Below, piece by piece: positions 1 through 10,830 of a DNA stretch of 64,000 nt. This DNA comes from Norana najaformis (taxonomy: Eukaryota; Annelida; Clitellata; Crassiclitellata; Hormogastridae). The stretch's first letter is position 1, and each line of letters starts with the position of its first letter. Made by a program: the position numbers and the translations under genes. Location of the stretch: contig OZ029914.1 of assembly GCA_964023275.1 (NCBI GenBank), forward strand, positions 28,905,707 to 28,969,706, given 5' to 3'. The notes under the pieces were generated by a model. The model was not told the DNA's origin. It was given only the letters and a program-made list of their open reading frames with translations, and made no database searches.

Positions 1-650
1 TAGTATACTGAACTCATCAACAGTCCATCAGTCTGATGCTGCAACATACATCATTTAAGTCTTCATATGGCTGTACCTGGGTTGGTTGGAGGCTCCCAAA
101 GGTGATCCTTGAGGTAATGATGCAGTTATCAAATGCTCAATCTCTTTCCTGTGGTCTTTACCTGTTGTCTTCTGTGTGAAAAGCTTCATGGTTCTATTCT
201 GAGGAAGACACCTTATGTCTATTATGTATCTAGACATTTAATATAGTGCCTTCTAAGTACCTCCCAAAGAGCTCCCTATGCTAAACTAAGTTGTATTAAA
301 GTTCACTAAGAACAAAAGTTCATCTGTATGCAAACAGAGCTCAGATAACCTGAAAAGTCCCCACTGTTAGGCTCTTGCATACATGTAGAGCCTAACAAAC
401 AGAGTCCCACCTTCCATAAGTAAACGCATACGGAAGATACAGAGGAATAAGCCACATGTAAATGCATTACACTGGGAGATATAAAGACCTTAATCTAATC
501 TAATCTAATTGAATAACTCCTACGACATCAACCAGTGGTTCACTGAATTAGATTCATAAATACAGTTCACTTCCAGAAGTCAGTGAGGATGAATCTAATT
601 CCCAACGGGCAAATGGGGTTAAGCATATCGAATGAGCTGCTATTGATTAC
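1..650. other. DDR intron, left window edge
   Basis: No exon is seen. Around 225-290 lies a minus-oriented copy of the dispersed LINE/SINE tail (TTTAATATAGTGCC then TAAGTACCTC), and 495-512 is a short (TAATC)n run. The remaining DDR exons must be further left. Confidence 0.6.
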
Positions 651-803
651 CTCTCTCAAACATAGTGTCAGCTCTGTCTTGAAATCTAACTGCATCCGGA
701 TTTTCCGGTTGACTCTGGTTGAATCGACCAACGTTGGACGGCAAGACTGTGGAGTTGGTCATCACAGGCGGAATTTCGGTTGTAAAAGGAAAGGAAGTAG
801 GCT
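651..803 (-). CDS. DDR: DDR coding exon 7: extracellular juxtamembrane segment
   Basis: The acceptor is GTGATGTTTTAG|AGCC and the donor is GAGAGAG|GTAATC, giving 153 nt. The first two bases complete E371 with the last base of exon 6, 50 codons follow (372-421), and it ends in phase 1. The peptide is rich in Thr, Pro, Ser and Asn (PTSFPFTTEIPPVMTNST, then VGRFNQSQPENPDAVRF) with sequons NST and NQS. This suits the flexible, glycosylated stretch between DS-like domain and membrane, which is poorly conserved in DDRs. Identification therefore rests on position, phase match and composition, not on similarity. The frame meets a stop right after the donor. The transmembrane exon is not visible to the left. 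Confidence 0.72.
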
Positions 804-2885
804 CTAAAACATCACGTTATAGTAGCATCATGTAATGACGCCAATGTCTGGACAATCCGCCATAGGAAAATTTGCCATAGGAATATTTACCATAGGAAAA
901 TTTGCTGCAGGACAGCTAAGACCAGATGCTACCCTTGACACAGAGATATATAAATGATTACCAGATAAGCACCTCCTTTTGCTGAAACATTTAAAAATTC
1001 TGTGGAAATAAGGAAACTACAACTATTTCTCATCTGCTTTAAACTGCCTACAACAAACTTTCCTCCATTGAACTGTCCTGCCAAAAATTATCCTAACACC
1101 GATATAACCTGACATTTACATAATGGATATTACAAGTCAATCAAAACATAATGTAAAGGATGTAACATAACTGGGTATCTACGTAGCACTGCTTCAGAAT
1201 ACTCATCAGCAAACAACAATTCTAACACGACCAGATCAAACAACGATCACAAAACAAAGATAACAGAAAGTTAAGCAGTTCTTGGCTTAATATACCAGGG
1301 AACCTGTTGGACTGATTAACTACAGCACAACTCCCAAGCTTATATAACACAACTATTTTGAATCCCGCTTCCCAATTATAAATCGTACTCTGAACAAAAT
1401 ACCTCTAAAGGACCTATATAAAGCTCCGAATGAATGAATTTCAAAAAATAGAAGTATCATGGTTTGGCCACTTGAATATTTTCATCTTTAAACTGCATAA
1501 AGGATCTGGATGAAGAACTTGCTGAAGCTCATATAAAAAAAAAAGAAGCCATTCACCTCTGGGGTTTCGACTATGATGTCTAACTAGGCCACAATAATTG
1601 AATTTTATGCCAGTGTATGGTATGCAGTGAAGCTTAAACTCAGGGAGCCATCAGCTCATCTTGCAGGGCATAGCAAAGATCTGCAACCTGAAAAACGACG
1701 ACAGAGGAACAAAGAGAACCTGAGGGGATTAATACTATGAATGCCCAGCCAAAGAGGTTTTGGACGAGTAACAATAGAACTACTCTGCTTTGTTGCATTT
1801 GCATTTACCTGGCACCCTAAAAACAAGTGACAATCAATCAGGTTCCTCACAATATGTTCATCAACAGATTTCAGTAATGAAAGCACGACCACTCAACTCC
1901 TTTAAGGATGCAGTCGATCCTTTGTTTAATTTTTGGTCTCAGATATCTTTGATGTTTTTTCATCTCATGCTAGACCTGCATTCTTTGTTTGGAGGCTTTC
2001 ATTTCATTTCCTTCTGCTCATATACCTTAAGCAGAAATGCATTAAATGCCAGAGCTGCATCTGAGGTTCTCTCATATTATATGTATAGTATACTGCAAGA
2101 AAATGGGACAATTGTATGCCGCCTTTGAAGGATCACCCAGAGCCAAAACATATATAACATGTATACATGTATCACTTGTGAAAAGCACAAAATTTATTGT
2201 TAAGGCTGCATGAAATGCATCATCATCATCAACATCATCATCAATCATCATCAGTCATCATCACCATCATTAGTACTAAAATTTATGATGCAAACAAAAG
2301 TCACACAGAAATGTGAATCTGAGGCACAGGTAGTCAGTCATCAGGCGGTGGTAGTGCAGTTAGTAATCCACATGTTTGAAAGCCTATTACAGTAACAGGG
2401 TGACCTGAATTTTAATATAGTACTAGGGTAACTTGAAATGCAATATAGTAATAAGGTAAACTGAAATGTAATATTTTAATAGAGTAACCCAGTTGTAGTG
2501 GGACTTGCATCCTTTTGGTGATCTTTTGACCACCAGCATGAACTGTTACCATTACAGTGTTACTAAGTGTTCTATTTTGTTAGTGATTCAATAAACCGCT
2601 TTAAATTGAATAACATACACATTTATACAGACATCCAGAAGTACATTAACGTGACTAGAATGGTCAAGGAGAATGGTCATGTCTGGTAATAATGGACAGT
2701 GACTGTAGTCTACAGCTAGACAATGTGGCTAACATTTACAGCAATCAGACAGTTCTAACTGCCTCACTGTGAATTACAACAACAATTTTCTCTTTGACTA
2801 GACAGCTGGTGCCTATGAGAATTCTAGGCACTTAGTGTCTGCTGTAAGATCATTAAAATGTGTAAAAATTAAGTATGATACTTAC
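804..2885. other. DDR intron 6
   Basis: AT-rich intron. It contains about three copies of an 18-bp unit (CCATAGGAAAATTTGC-like, 859-906) and an ATC-rich run at 2218-2275, but no recognisable gene or complete transposon. The short ORFs here look random. Confidence 0.6.
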
Positions 2886-3410
2886 CTCCAAAGAACCTGA
2901 TCTCACTGATCATCATCCACCTGGCTTCAAAAAACAGAACCAGTTTCACAAAACGTCCGCATCGGTAAGGTATCGGGATAAAGACATGTCGAGCAGCCTC
3001 CATTGCTACATCCTTGAGGTGATTGTACACTACTGGATCTAAAGAGAAGTGTTTCCCACCAATACTAAAATAAACTCTTGCTTCACGGAAAATACTGATC
3101 TCTTTTGAAAAGACATTATTGGCAACGATGTGGACGGCAGAAAAGTTTCGAGTCTGGTCAAACTTGAAAACGATCTCAACTGGCTCATAGGAAGGAGTTT
3201 CATTCCGCCAGGCAACCCATTCATAGCCTTTCTTGCCGATGTTTTGCAAATCAAGCCGGAAATTTGTATTTCCCTCTTCAAGGTCAGTCAGCTGACCAAG
3301 GCCTTCTGATAGGTAACCAGATGACACCATGCCGTCATACGTGAAATCGTAGAAGTCCATTTCGGTTCCACGTCTGTCCCCCTGGCGCATGTTGTATGAG
3401 ACAACGCCAT
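2886..3410 (-). CDS. DDR: DDR coding exon 6: DS-like domain
   Basis: The acceptor is TTTTGTCATCTTCTGCTTAG and the donor is TTTGGAG|GTAAGT, giving 525 nt: 2 bases, 174 codons (197-370), then 1 base. It holds the whole DS-like beta-sandwich that packs on the discoidin domain. Landmarks are GVVSYNM, FTYDG, EGLGQLTD, GYEWVAWRNET, VEIVFKFDQTRNFSA, NNVFSKEISIF and RWMMISEIRF, all colinear with human DDR1/DDR2. The sequons NETP and NFSA suggest N-glycosylation, although Pro after Thr may weaken the first. Three cysteines of the vertebrate DS-like domain are replaced by non-cysteines here. A piggyBac-type element lies 37 bp upstream of the acceptor, so the branch point must lie in that short stretch or in transposon DNA. 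Confidence 0.96.
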
Positions 3411-3539
3411 CTAAGCAGAAGATGACAAAAACTAAGCAAATGTGATTTTAACCCTTAACCGACGAGAGAAAATTTTCCGCCTAGGCCCTGACGACGAGCG
3501 ATTTTTACCGGAAAACGCCTATTAATTAAATAGTTTTAA

Positions 3540-4420
3540 ACTTGTTGTATCTCAGTCAGTTCTTGACCTACAGACATGAGGTTACCATCAATCTTTAGCA
3601 TTTTATCTCCTCTTCCCATCCATTTGTCTAGTTTTTGATACAAAAAATTTTGGGGTACCCAAAGTTGCCCCAAACCGTACCCCACCCCATGTTTAAAACT
3701 TTTCATGTTCAGGCTCCTATGGAAAAACATTTTCAGTGACAACATATGTAGTGTCAGCACAAAAATCGTGCAGAAATCAATACCAGACAAAACCTCACAA
3801 GAATTTTGAAAATATTTTCATAAATGAAGGAGTTACAGTATTTTTAGTATGTAAGATGAAGTCGTACAAATTGAAGGAAATATAAGAAAACACCTGAAAA
3901 GTAAGAAATGTCTAACTTATCAGATCTTGGTCATTCTTTGACATACAGACTTGAGGTTAATATCATTCTTTAGCATTTTATTTCCTCTTTCAAACCATCT
4001 TCCAGTTTTTGAGAAAAAAATTTGGAGGTACCCATAGTTGCCCCAAACTGTACCCACCCCATTTGAAAAATTTTTTCATGTTCAAACCCCTATAGAAAAC
4101 ATTTTCAGTGACAACTCATGTAGTGTTAGCACAAGAACTGTGCAGCAATTAATATCAGACAAAACCTCCAAAAAAGTTTGAAAATATTTTCATAAATGAA
4201 GGAGATATAATATTTTTAGTATGCAGACAGTAGTCGTACCAGAGGAGTAACAAGAAATGCCTAAAACGTAAGAAATTTTTAACTTATCAGATCTTGGTAA
4301 TTTTTGGCAAACAGACATAAGGTTAACATCATTCCTTAGCTTTTTATCTACTCTTTCAATCCTTCTGTCCAGTTTTTGATAGAAAAATTTTGTGGCAATC
4401 AAAGTTGCCTACTCACCCCA
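3540..4420. repeat. Tandem repeat, about 370-bp unit, about 2.4 copies, inside the piggyBac element
   Basis: Three similar units begin near 3540, 3912 and 4276. Each contains ACAGAC(a/t)T(g/a)AGGTTA (at 3570, 3945 and 4311), CATTTTATTTCCTCTTTCAA-like and GTACCCA.AGTTGCCCCAAA segments. The spacings are about 375 and 366 bp. Divergence between copies shows the amplification is not recent. Confidence 0.85.
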
Positions 4421-4711
4421 TCACCTCCCAAACACATACATAGTAATAAAACCACGACATCAAAAACACTGCAGCATGCACACCAACAGGACAACAACAG
4501 TAACATTACAACAACCCAGGCACACAGAGAGGCAAACACACTGATGTTTGTTTCCTTTACAAATATTTGGTAGCTCTCAAAAGGGCCATTTTTATGAATG
4601 CCTGAGTGCACCGGAAGGTCACCTTGAAGATGGATGAAGCCTCTGAATCGACTCCTTTTTCTCAATAGACTGGACTGAACAGTTCTAAGACGACATTTTA
4701 GAATGGAAATT

Positions 4712-4999
4712 TTAACAGTTGTATCGATGTGTTATATTGCTTACCTTCCTTACACTCCACAGAACCACTATCTGATTTTGCTCGTTGCAAATGTGGAAGC
4801 ATAAAACTTTGCACAAAGCAACTTTACATGCTTCACAATCATATCGAGTCTTCTTGGGGCAGCCTTTGGGATTCTTGATCTTGTTCTCTAAAACATAAGA
4901 TGCTAGAGGAGAAGTAGGTTTCCATTTTATTCTGTGGGGTTTACCTGCCTTCTGTGCATTTGACCTACTCTGCTCACCATGCAGGCCTGGTCTGTTCAA
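4712..4999 (-). pseudogene. piggyBac transposase C-terminal zinc-finger remnant
   Basis: The 95-residue frame includes PKGCPKKTRYDCEACKVALC followed by KVLCFHIC. This matches the cysteine-rich C-terminal domain of piggyBac transposases (C..C...KTRY.C..C.VALC...CF..YH), which binds the transposon ends. The usual final YHT is changed to HIC..., suggesting decay. The apparent ATG start is not genuine, since this is the 3' end of a gene whose middle has been lost. Confidence 0.8.
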
Positions 5000-5152
5000 C
5001 TAGCACATCAAAAAAGCTTATCCAAAAGCAGTTAGAAAAATTTCAAAAATGGTGCATCAGGGGCTGGTCCGCCACAGACGTTTGTAAATGGAACAGTTAG
5101 GGGTCAAATTGGAAAATCTGCTACTTGTTCAGTCCTGTCTATCTCGCCCACG

Positions 5153-5380
5153 TCATCCGCCTGACCAAGTTTCACGGTCCGCTAGCGTGTATCCGTAGCC
5201 GTCTAATTCGGAGTCGATGTCAGAATGTTCTTTAGCCAAAACCACTTTATCTTCTTCACTGGTGGCAAAAGACAGGTTTTTATTGTCAGATGAGTCAAAA
5301 CTGTCATCATCTGATGCAAATTCATCAAGAATTTGCGGAATTTCGTCGTCAGTAAGGCCACAACAACAACACGCCGCCAT
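5153..5380 (-). pseudogene. piggyBac transposase N-terminal fragment
   Basis: A 75-residue ORF begins MAACCCCGLTDDEIPQILDE and continues acidic and Ser/Asp-rich (DDDSFDSSD), ending in stop. An acidic N-terminus with a DDEI..IL motif is typical of piggyBac transposases. The catalytic DDD domain that should follow is absent: about 150 bp further on (minus strand) the sequence already encodes the C-terminus. It starts about 260 bp inside the right TIR, as expected for the gene's 5' end. It is a deletion remnant, not a functional gene. Confidence 0.7.
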
Positions 5381-5639
5381 TTTGGGTTATTTAAATTCGT
5401 GATTTAAATGTCCGATTTGATTGGTCGATTTTTATGTTTATAACCGAATTCTAAAAATATCTTCCACTTATTTATGTACTTAATTATAATATCTTGGCCT
5501 AATTGATGTAAGGTTTCAAAAATATAACGTTTGTGATAGGCTGAGAGCCGTCTACATAATAGTACATGCCCACTACCAATTACTACCAGCTCGTCGTGAC
5601 CCATATACTACCAATCACTACCTACGCGTCTGTATTGGG

Positions 5640-6861
5640 TTAAATGAACAAGTACATAAAGGTAGTAAATGATGTGCTTAAAACTATGCAGAACACCTTT
5701 AAAAAGGTGGCTGGCTTCAGTCTTGGGACCATGCTTCTATAGCAGCCTCAACTGTGTACTAATAAATAAATCCTGATTTCTGTAATCAGTCCCAAAGCGG
5801 TGAAACAGTGACCTGACCTGGATCATGATTCACAAAGTTCTGTTACTCTACAGACACCGCTAAATAACACTCATAATAAACGCAAATTTAACGGCAGACA
5901 AGTATAAACACAACGACCAACAGCAGACACACCAGCACTACATGCTATCTGGTGCTATAAAATGCTATCTGGTGCTATAAAAACCCGTAAGTACTCCTTA
6001 ACTACTGGGGCTTAACTGCCCTTCGGGAATCTTGATAACACGCCTATCAAATATGGTGCACAAGAATTTATCTCAAATTGCCAGAAATTTATCTCAGATT
6101 GCATGTTAGCCAATTGGATGGGGCATGTTAGCCGACTGGTTGGGGCACAGTAGCTGACTGGTTAGAGTGCTCGGCTTGCAATGGGCACAGTACAGGTTCA
6201 AGCCTCCTGTGAGGCAGTTATTGTGTGGGGACCTTAGAGTCCCTCATTCATAATTGCTCAGTGCCAATAATTGATGCTTAGTCATTAGATAGTGGCGCTT
6301 AATAAATGCAGAAATAATTTCAGCCAGTTAGTTAAATACATCAGTTGATCATTTTCTGGAACAGTTATGACTTGCCTGTTTGTAAAGAGATATATGTATA
6401 CTAAACTATTCTCTTGCACAAACCTAAGAAAAAGAAGAATATGAAGAACAGGAAGAAGAAAGCTAGCCTCCAGAGGCAGCCATGAACACGAAGCATTAGC
6501 AACTTCTTTTTCGAGACTAGAGGGAGCTACTGAAACCAAAATCTTTAATTATTATTCTGTCCTGGTGAGGATATGAACAAGAACCTCTGGTTAACAGTCC
6601 TACTTCCTAACCACTAGAATATGAAGCCACCCAAACCTAATGCTACTGGTACCCATAAGTAATACCACTGGTACTAAAATAGGCAAACAAGTGTAACAGG
6701 CTTTCAAAACCACTGTAATTTATACTTATTTAGAAAATTAGTAAATAGGCATGCATTATGCATAAGGACACATGTACGTGTGCGCGTGTGTGTGCGTGTG
6801 CAGATGTGTGCATATGTGATGTCGGCGCGCGGTTAAACATATCTTATCGGCAGAATCTAAC
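5640..6861. other. DDR intron 5, part right of the piggyBac element
   Basis: Contains a 21-bp direct duplication at about 5943-5985 (GCTATCTGGTGCTATAAAA), a tRNA-derived SINE (6137-6310), and a CA/TG-rich microsatellite at 6773-6815 next to DDR exon 5. No other gene is seen. Confidence 0.6.
6137..6310 (+). mobile_element. tRNA-derived SINE
   Basis: A pol III A box (TAGCTGACTGGTTAGAGTGC, 6151-6170) and B box (GGTTCAAGCCT, 6195-6205) are spaced as in a tRNA. A non-tRNA body follows (GGGGACCTTAGAGTCC ... AATTGCTCAGTGCC ... GATGCTTAGTCATTA). The same body occurs in reverse near 28.3-28.7 kb. Confidence 0.75.
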
Positions 6862-7009
6862 CTGGCCACAAGCAGCCGTAGATCTCCACTCGCATGCAGA
6901 CAGTTCGTGGGTGACTCGAATACGGAACGAAGCGAAGGCGTCGTGCAATTATCGGCGGCCGCAACTCACGTAGTTCCGCAATGTACGTGTTACTGTTGCC
7001 TCGGAACAT
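6862..7009 (-). CDS. DDR: DDR coding exon 5: end of discoidin domain
   Basis: The acceptor is GCCATTTCAG|ATG and the donor is TGGCCAG|GTTAGA, giving 148 nt: 49 codons (147-195) plus one base. The segment FRGNSNTYIAELRELRPPII, then RLRFVPYSSH and VCMRVEIYGCLW, matches the end of the DDR discoidin domain (human ...[23 protein letters not shown]). C184 and C192 complete the two disulfide pairs; C80-C184 spacing is 104 residues, as I recall for human DDR2 C73-C177. The exon is more GC- and CpG-rich than its surroundings. It is flanked by a CA/TG microsatellite at 6773-6815 and a (GCT)n run at 7203-7226, both intronic. Confidence 0.95.
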
Positions 7010-7671
7010 CTGAAATGGCAACCAATTACCTCGATGTTGCTAACCGTGACACCTTCTGACAGACAACCCGTTTGAGATGCAGACATCAGAACCCTGAGCC
7101 AAAAGAGCGTTAACTGCTGATGCACTGCATTTCACATGCACCACTAGCACTTTCCGTGAACACATATAAAAGTCTAACAGGAAAGGCCAATGAGGTCTAT
7201 ATAGCTGCTGCTGCTGCTGCTGCTGCAACTGTTTTGTGCACTTCTCACACTTGCTTATGTAAATGATTTTACAATTCAGTAAGAGTGTCCAGTTTTCATG
7301 AATATTAGAATGATCAAATTACAATACTAATTAGATTCGGCCTTTAAGAAAAGCTCTTCGTAATATCTTCAGCACTTTCTAAACTACAGCTCAAGGAAAG
7401 TTGGTGCACTGAAAAAGCCTTGCTCCAGCTTCATGTTCTACAATGTATTATGCTACACATTTTACATTACACTATTTTACACAACACTGTTACATTATAT
7501 TACATTACACTGCTATACAATGTTATACTACATAATACAGATGAGGACAGGACAGCCTCTCACCCTGAGGTAAAGGGATCTCTTACAGATGCTTTGTGTT
7601 ACACTGGTAGTCAGCTGTCAAAGCATAAACTCTGTTTGGAAAAGTTGTCTCAGCTGGATTGATGGCGTCAT

Positions 7672-7995
7672 GTTTTTAAAGTAAGTCTTCCATATCCATG
7701 TTGAATCCTGGTGGTCAGGCACTGATGAGACAATCTTCTCTATCCTCCCACCAGAATCGCTCATAATGCAAGAAAAGTGTAGCAAAGGAAGACCCAGACT
7801 GCGTTGGATAAATGACATTAATGAGAACATAAAAAGACTTGGATTAAATATGAGACAGGCATTGGACTTGACAGACGACCAAGGAGGATGGAGATTGTTC
7901 ATTTACACTCACTGCTGCCAAACAGCTGGCATCAGAAACTGGAGATGATGGTGGCGGTGGTGAAGATGATGGTAACGATGACGACGACGATCTAT
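7672..7995 (+). mobile_element. RTE-like LINE, 3' end fragment
   Basis: The plus-strand frame includes KGRPRLRWINDINENIKRLG and RQALDLTDDQGGWRLF, the usual C-terminus of RTE-type endonuclease-reverse transcriptases. It ends in a GATGATGG/GACGACGA-rich tail like other RTE 3' tails. Only the last 60-70 codons and the tail remain (5'-truncated). Confidence 0.75.
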
Positions 7996-8279
7996 GTGGG
8001 ACCTGGGGTGGTCATTACTCGTCTAAGATCTGAGCTAACAAGGAATAAATCACAAAGTCCAGGACACATGTTCAGTACACCGCAGGACTAACTGTTCCCT
8101 GCCCAGCATCACATCTGTGCTTTAACTGAAATTAAGCAAACAACTCAAGACAAAAACCGTTGACAAATGAACAACACATGTCATTACGTTGCCTCAACTT
8201 ACCATAACGTACCTTAATTTACCTCACCTTACAATTCAACCACAGAAACAGTTGGCGGTGGTTGTTCGCTCAGACTTAC

Positions 8280-8369
8280 TTCCATCCCTTTGCGGTCACG
8301 AAATCGAATCCATTGTTGCCCATCTTCACGTTGATATTCCAGAAGATAATTTGGAGCAAACTCCTGACC
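8280..8369 (-). CDS. DDR: DDR coding exon 4: discoidin domain
   Basis: This 90-nt exon lies between acceptor TTTTGTGTGACCCAG and donor ATGGAA|GTAAGT, and is in phase 0 at both ends. It encodes 30 residues (117-146) starting GQEFAPNYLLEYQREDG and including QQWIRFRDRKG, which parallels the human DDR2 segment IEFAPMYKINYSRDG...WISWRNRHG. E119 matches collagen-contact Glu113 of DDR2, eight residues after the conserved Arg as in the human protein. It is too short, and has no ATG near its start, to be found by a simple ORF search. It lies between a LINE fragment (7.7-8.0 kb) and intron 3. Confidence 0.94.
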
Positions 8370-9289
8370 CTGGGTCACACAAAAGCTAGAGATCACAACC
8401 TTTATAAGGTCAACCTAAATCTTGTTATTGGTTTATTGTTTTCTAACTTTCAACAACAAAAGTTTGTAAACCTCAGTGGCACTTTCTTCATTTCTGTGTA
8501 TATCTGAATATTTATCTAGCACCTTTTATGGCCTCTCAAGAGTACTCGCAAAGCATCAGCCCACTTCCCAGAGATGCTAGACCCTGCAGCCGCAACAAGT
8601 GGAATTATTCTATGCATTGTGATGATGATGATAAACTGTGATCTTTTGTGGCAAAAATTACTTCATAGTTATTTTCAGCCTATCTTAAATCATGTAATGA
8701 TCCTGGGCAAGTTGTTTGTGCACACCGTGCCTCTGTCACCAAGCACTATACTTTGGTACTGGCAAAAGCTGGGAAGTAAGCAGCAAGTCCTGCAATGCAC
8801 TGGCCCTATGTCCATGTCCTTGGGATTCGTCCAATGCCGGCTCAAGGGCCTAAAGAAAAGGAAACGATCACCTCCCCTATGTCTGTCTCACTTGCGGGAT
8901 ATGGGATACTTTACTTACCTTAAATCACCCCTCTTCACAGAAAGGTAAAAGCTAAAGGCAACACAATTGTTTGCATGCTCATATAGAAACTCTTAATAAG
9001 CATGGTACCCAGATCAAAGGAAATTAATTTCCTCCAAATTATCAAAGGATATTAAGAAGCACGGTCTCGAGATCAAACACGAACAGAGCAATCCAACGAT
9101 AGCACATACCTTTTTAACCTCCCTACTTACAATGATACTCATTTACAGACCCAAAGGGATGGAAGGCTGAATGGGCATCAGAAAGGCTGGCATTTCTCGG
9201 TTGGTAACCCACCCAAGTTCATCCTGCTTAAATTTATTGTTCCTTTTATTCAAAGACCAAGATGACACTGGTCTGTACACAGCCGTGTT

Positions 9290-9720
9290 TAAGCTGCAGT
9301 GAGACGTTCCTAAAATGTGCTATATAAATATCCAGAAGTACACCTACAACGTGTAGACTGTCAACAGGAAAATCATACGACAAGGGAGAAGACTGGTCAC
9401 CCGCCCTACACATTGTGGCTCAGAAAACGAAGTCTACAACAATTATTGTGGGAATCAAACCCAAGGCTATCGCTCAGTGTTGGCTTACAGGAACTTATGT
9501 ACCATAACAAGACGCATCAATCGATGGTCGCTTCAAGTGAAACTGTAGTCAGAAATCCCATTCTGGTTGAGAAGCCCAATCAAAATCTGAGAGGTCAGGG
9601 AAACCAGAAGTCAGGCTCTTCTTTTCTTTCTTATTTTCATCTACATTACGTTACACTTGGCTTAAGAAACAGTGCTTGCAGTTTAGGTAAATTTATGGCA
9701 TTGTGATTTTGTCCAAGTCC
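9290..9720. repeat. Composite of dispersed repeats in DDR intron 3
   Basis: The tail motif CCTAAAATGTGCTATATAAATATCC (about 9308) is followed by a stretch containing AATCAAACCCAAGG (about 9452), a B-box-like motif on the minus strand. Then comes TCAATCGATGGTCGCTTCAA (about 9517), which also occurs near 16.05 and 52.95 kb. The 129-codon ORF here is made of repeat DNA and is not a gene. Confidence 0.5.
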
Positions 9721-10830
9721 TATTTGCCCTTAGAAGGAATAGCCAAAGGCTGCTTTTCAAGGAATCAGCTGATGTATGATGACCAGTGAAAGCAAATCTA
9801 ATAATGCCTCAGGGTTTCCTGATTGGCTTTGGTTAATCTTTATTTAACGTTTGGACATAAAATCAAAATTTCACTTCTTGCCTTGGCCTCCAGGCAACAT
9901 TCTTCCTAGTCCATTTCGAATGATTCAATTCTCAAATTTACTTTCTTTGTTGATTTATGAGCTTATGACTTCCGGACAAACTCTACAGTCTTTGTCCAGC
10001 ACAAAAAAAAGACGAGAGATAAACCTTTAAAACTTAAAGCTCAAACGATTCCAGGTGATAGTAAAGTTAACAAATGTGCAGCCTGAGAGAGAGGTCTGAC
10101 ATTTCACAATGTGAAATCAGCAAGCCCAGTATAAAAGCCTAACGAGGCATACTTGATATAAGCGGCAACAACTATCGTCTATGATGTAAGGAAGCGGATC
10201 GCCTGATGGCTGCATCAGTTGGCAGCATCTGTACAGCTGCACTGAATGTCTGACAAGCAGAGGAATGACAAGACTCAGGTGCCTTTTAGGACTGGTTAAG
10301 AACTGCCAATTCCCCATAATGCATCAAGTCAGTGCAGCTGAGGTTTGGCTCAAAGACCCCTCAATTGAAAGGCCATGCTCAAGTCATGCTATGAAACACA
10401 AATTTAGAACTCACTGCCTTTGGGAAGCCTCTTAAATACTATAATTTCTTGTTATCTGCCGCCCGATCTAGCGTTGGCATTGTGAAAAATCATATGTAGA
10501 AAAAAGAATATTTGCTTAATCTTCATTGTAATGCAAGCTTCTTGGAGTCTGCCACTTCAGAGATTTTAGAACATTTAGAAATAGCAAAACCACAAATCTT
10601 TCAAACATCAAAGCTGTTAAAGCAAATAAGGTGGGAGTTAAAACATTATAAAAAGTCATGTGTTAGTTTTGTGCATAAAGACTCGAGGAAATGCCTTGAT
10701 TGTCTTAGATACAGTTAAAAAGCTTAATGCAAAGTTTGGTAAATAAAGTTAACAAACATAGAGAACTTAAATATTAACATAATGTATGCATATATATAAA
10801 ATCAGATATACATGAATATATATATATATA

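Larger units (their letters stand above)
3452..5639 (-). mobile_element. piggyBac-type transposon, internally deleted
   Basis: The element is bounded by TTAA on both sides (3448-3451 and 5640-5643), the piggyBac target duplication. The ends start CCCTTAACCGACGAG and, read inward from the right, CCCAATACAGACGCG, an imperfect inverted repeat. Inside, on the minus strand, are the transposase start (5380-5153) and its cysteine-rich C-terminus (4999-4712), with the catalytic middle missing. It also contains a tandem repeat of about 370 bp. It could only have moved with transposase supplied in trans. It lies in DDR intron 5, 37 bp from the acceptor of the exon starting at 3410. Confidence 0.85.

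Noticed and set aside
6146-6210. Possible functional tRNA gene
   Set aside because: A and B boxes are present, but the arms do not form a clean cloverleaf and the sequence continues into a SINE body shared by other copies.
8574-8948. 124-codon plus-strand ORF
   Set aside because: No domain recognised, no supporting exon structure, and it lies in DDR intron 3 among repeats.
9317-9706. 129-codon plus-strand ORF
   Set aside because: It overlaps dispersed repeat segments also found near 16 and 53 kb.
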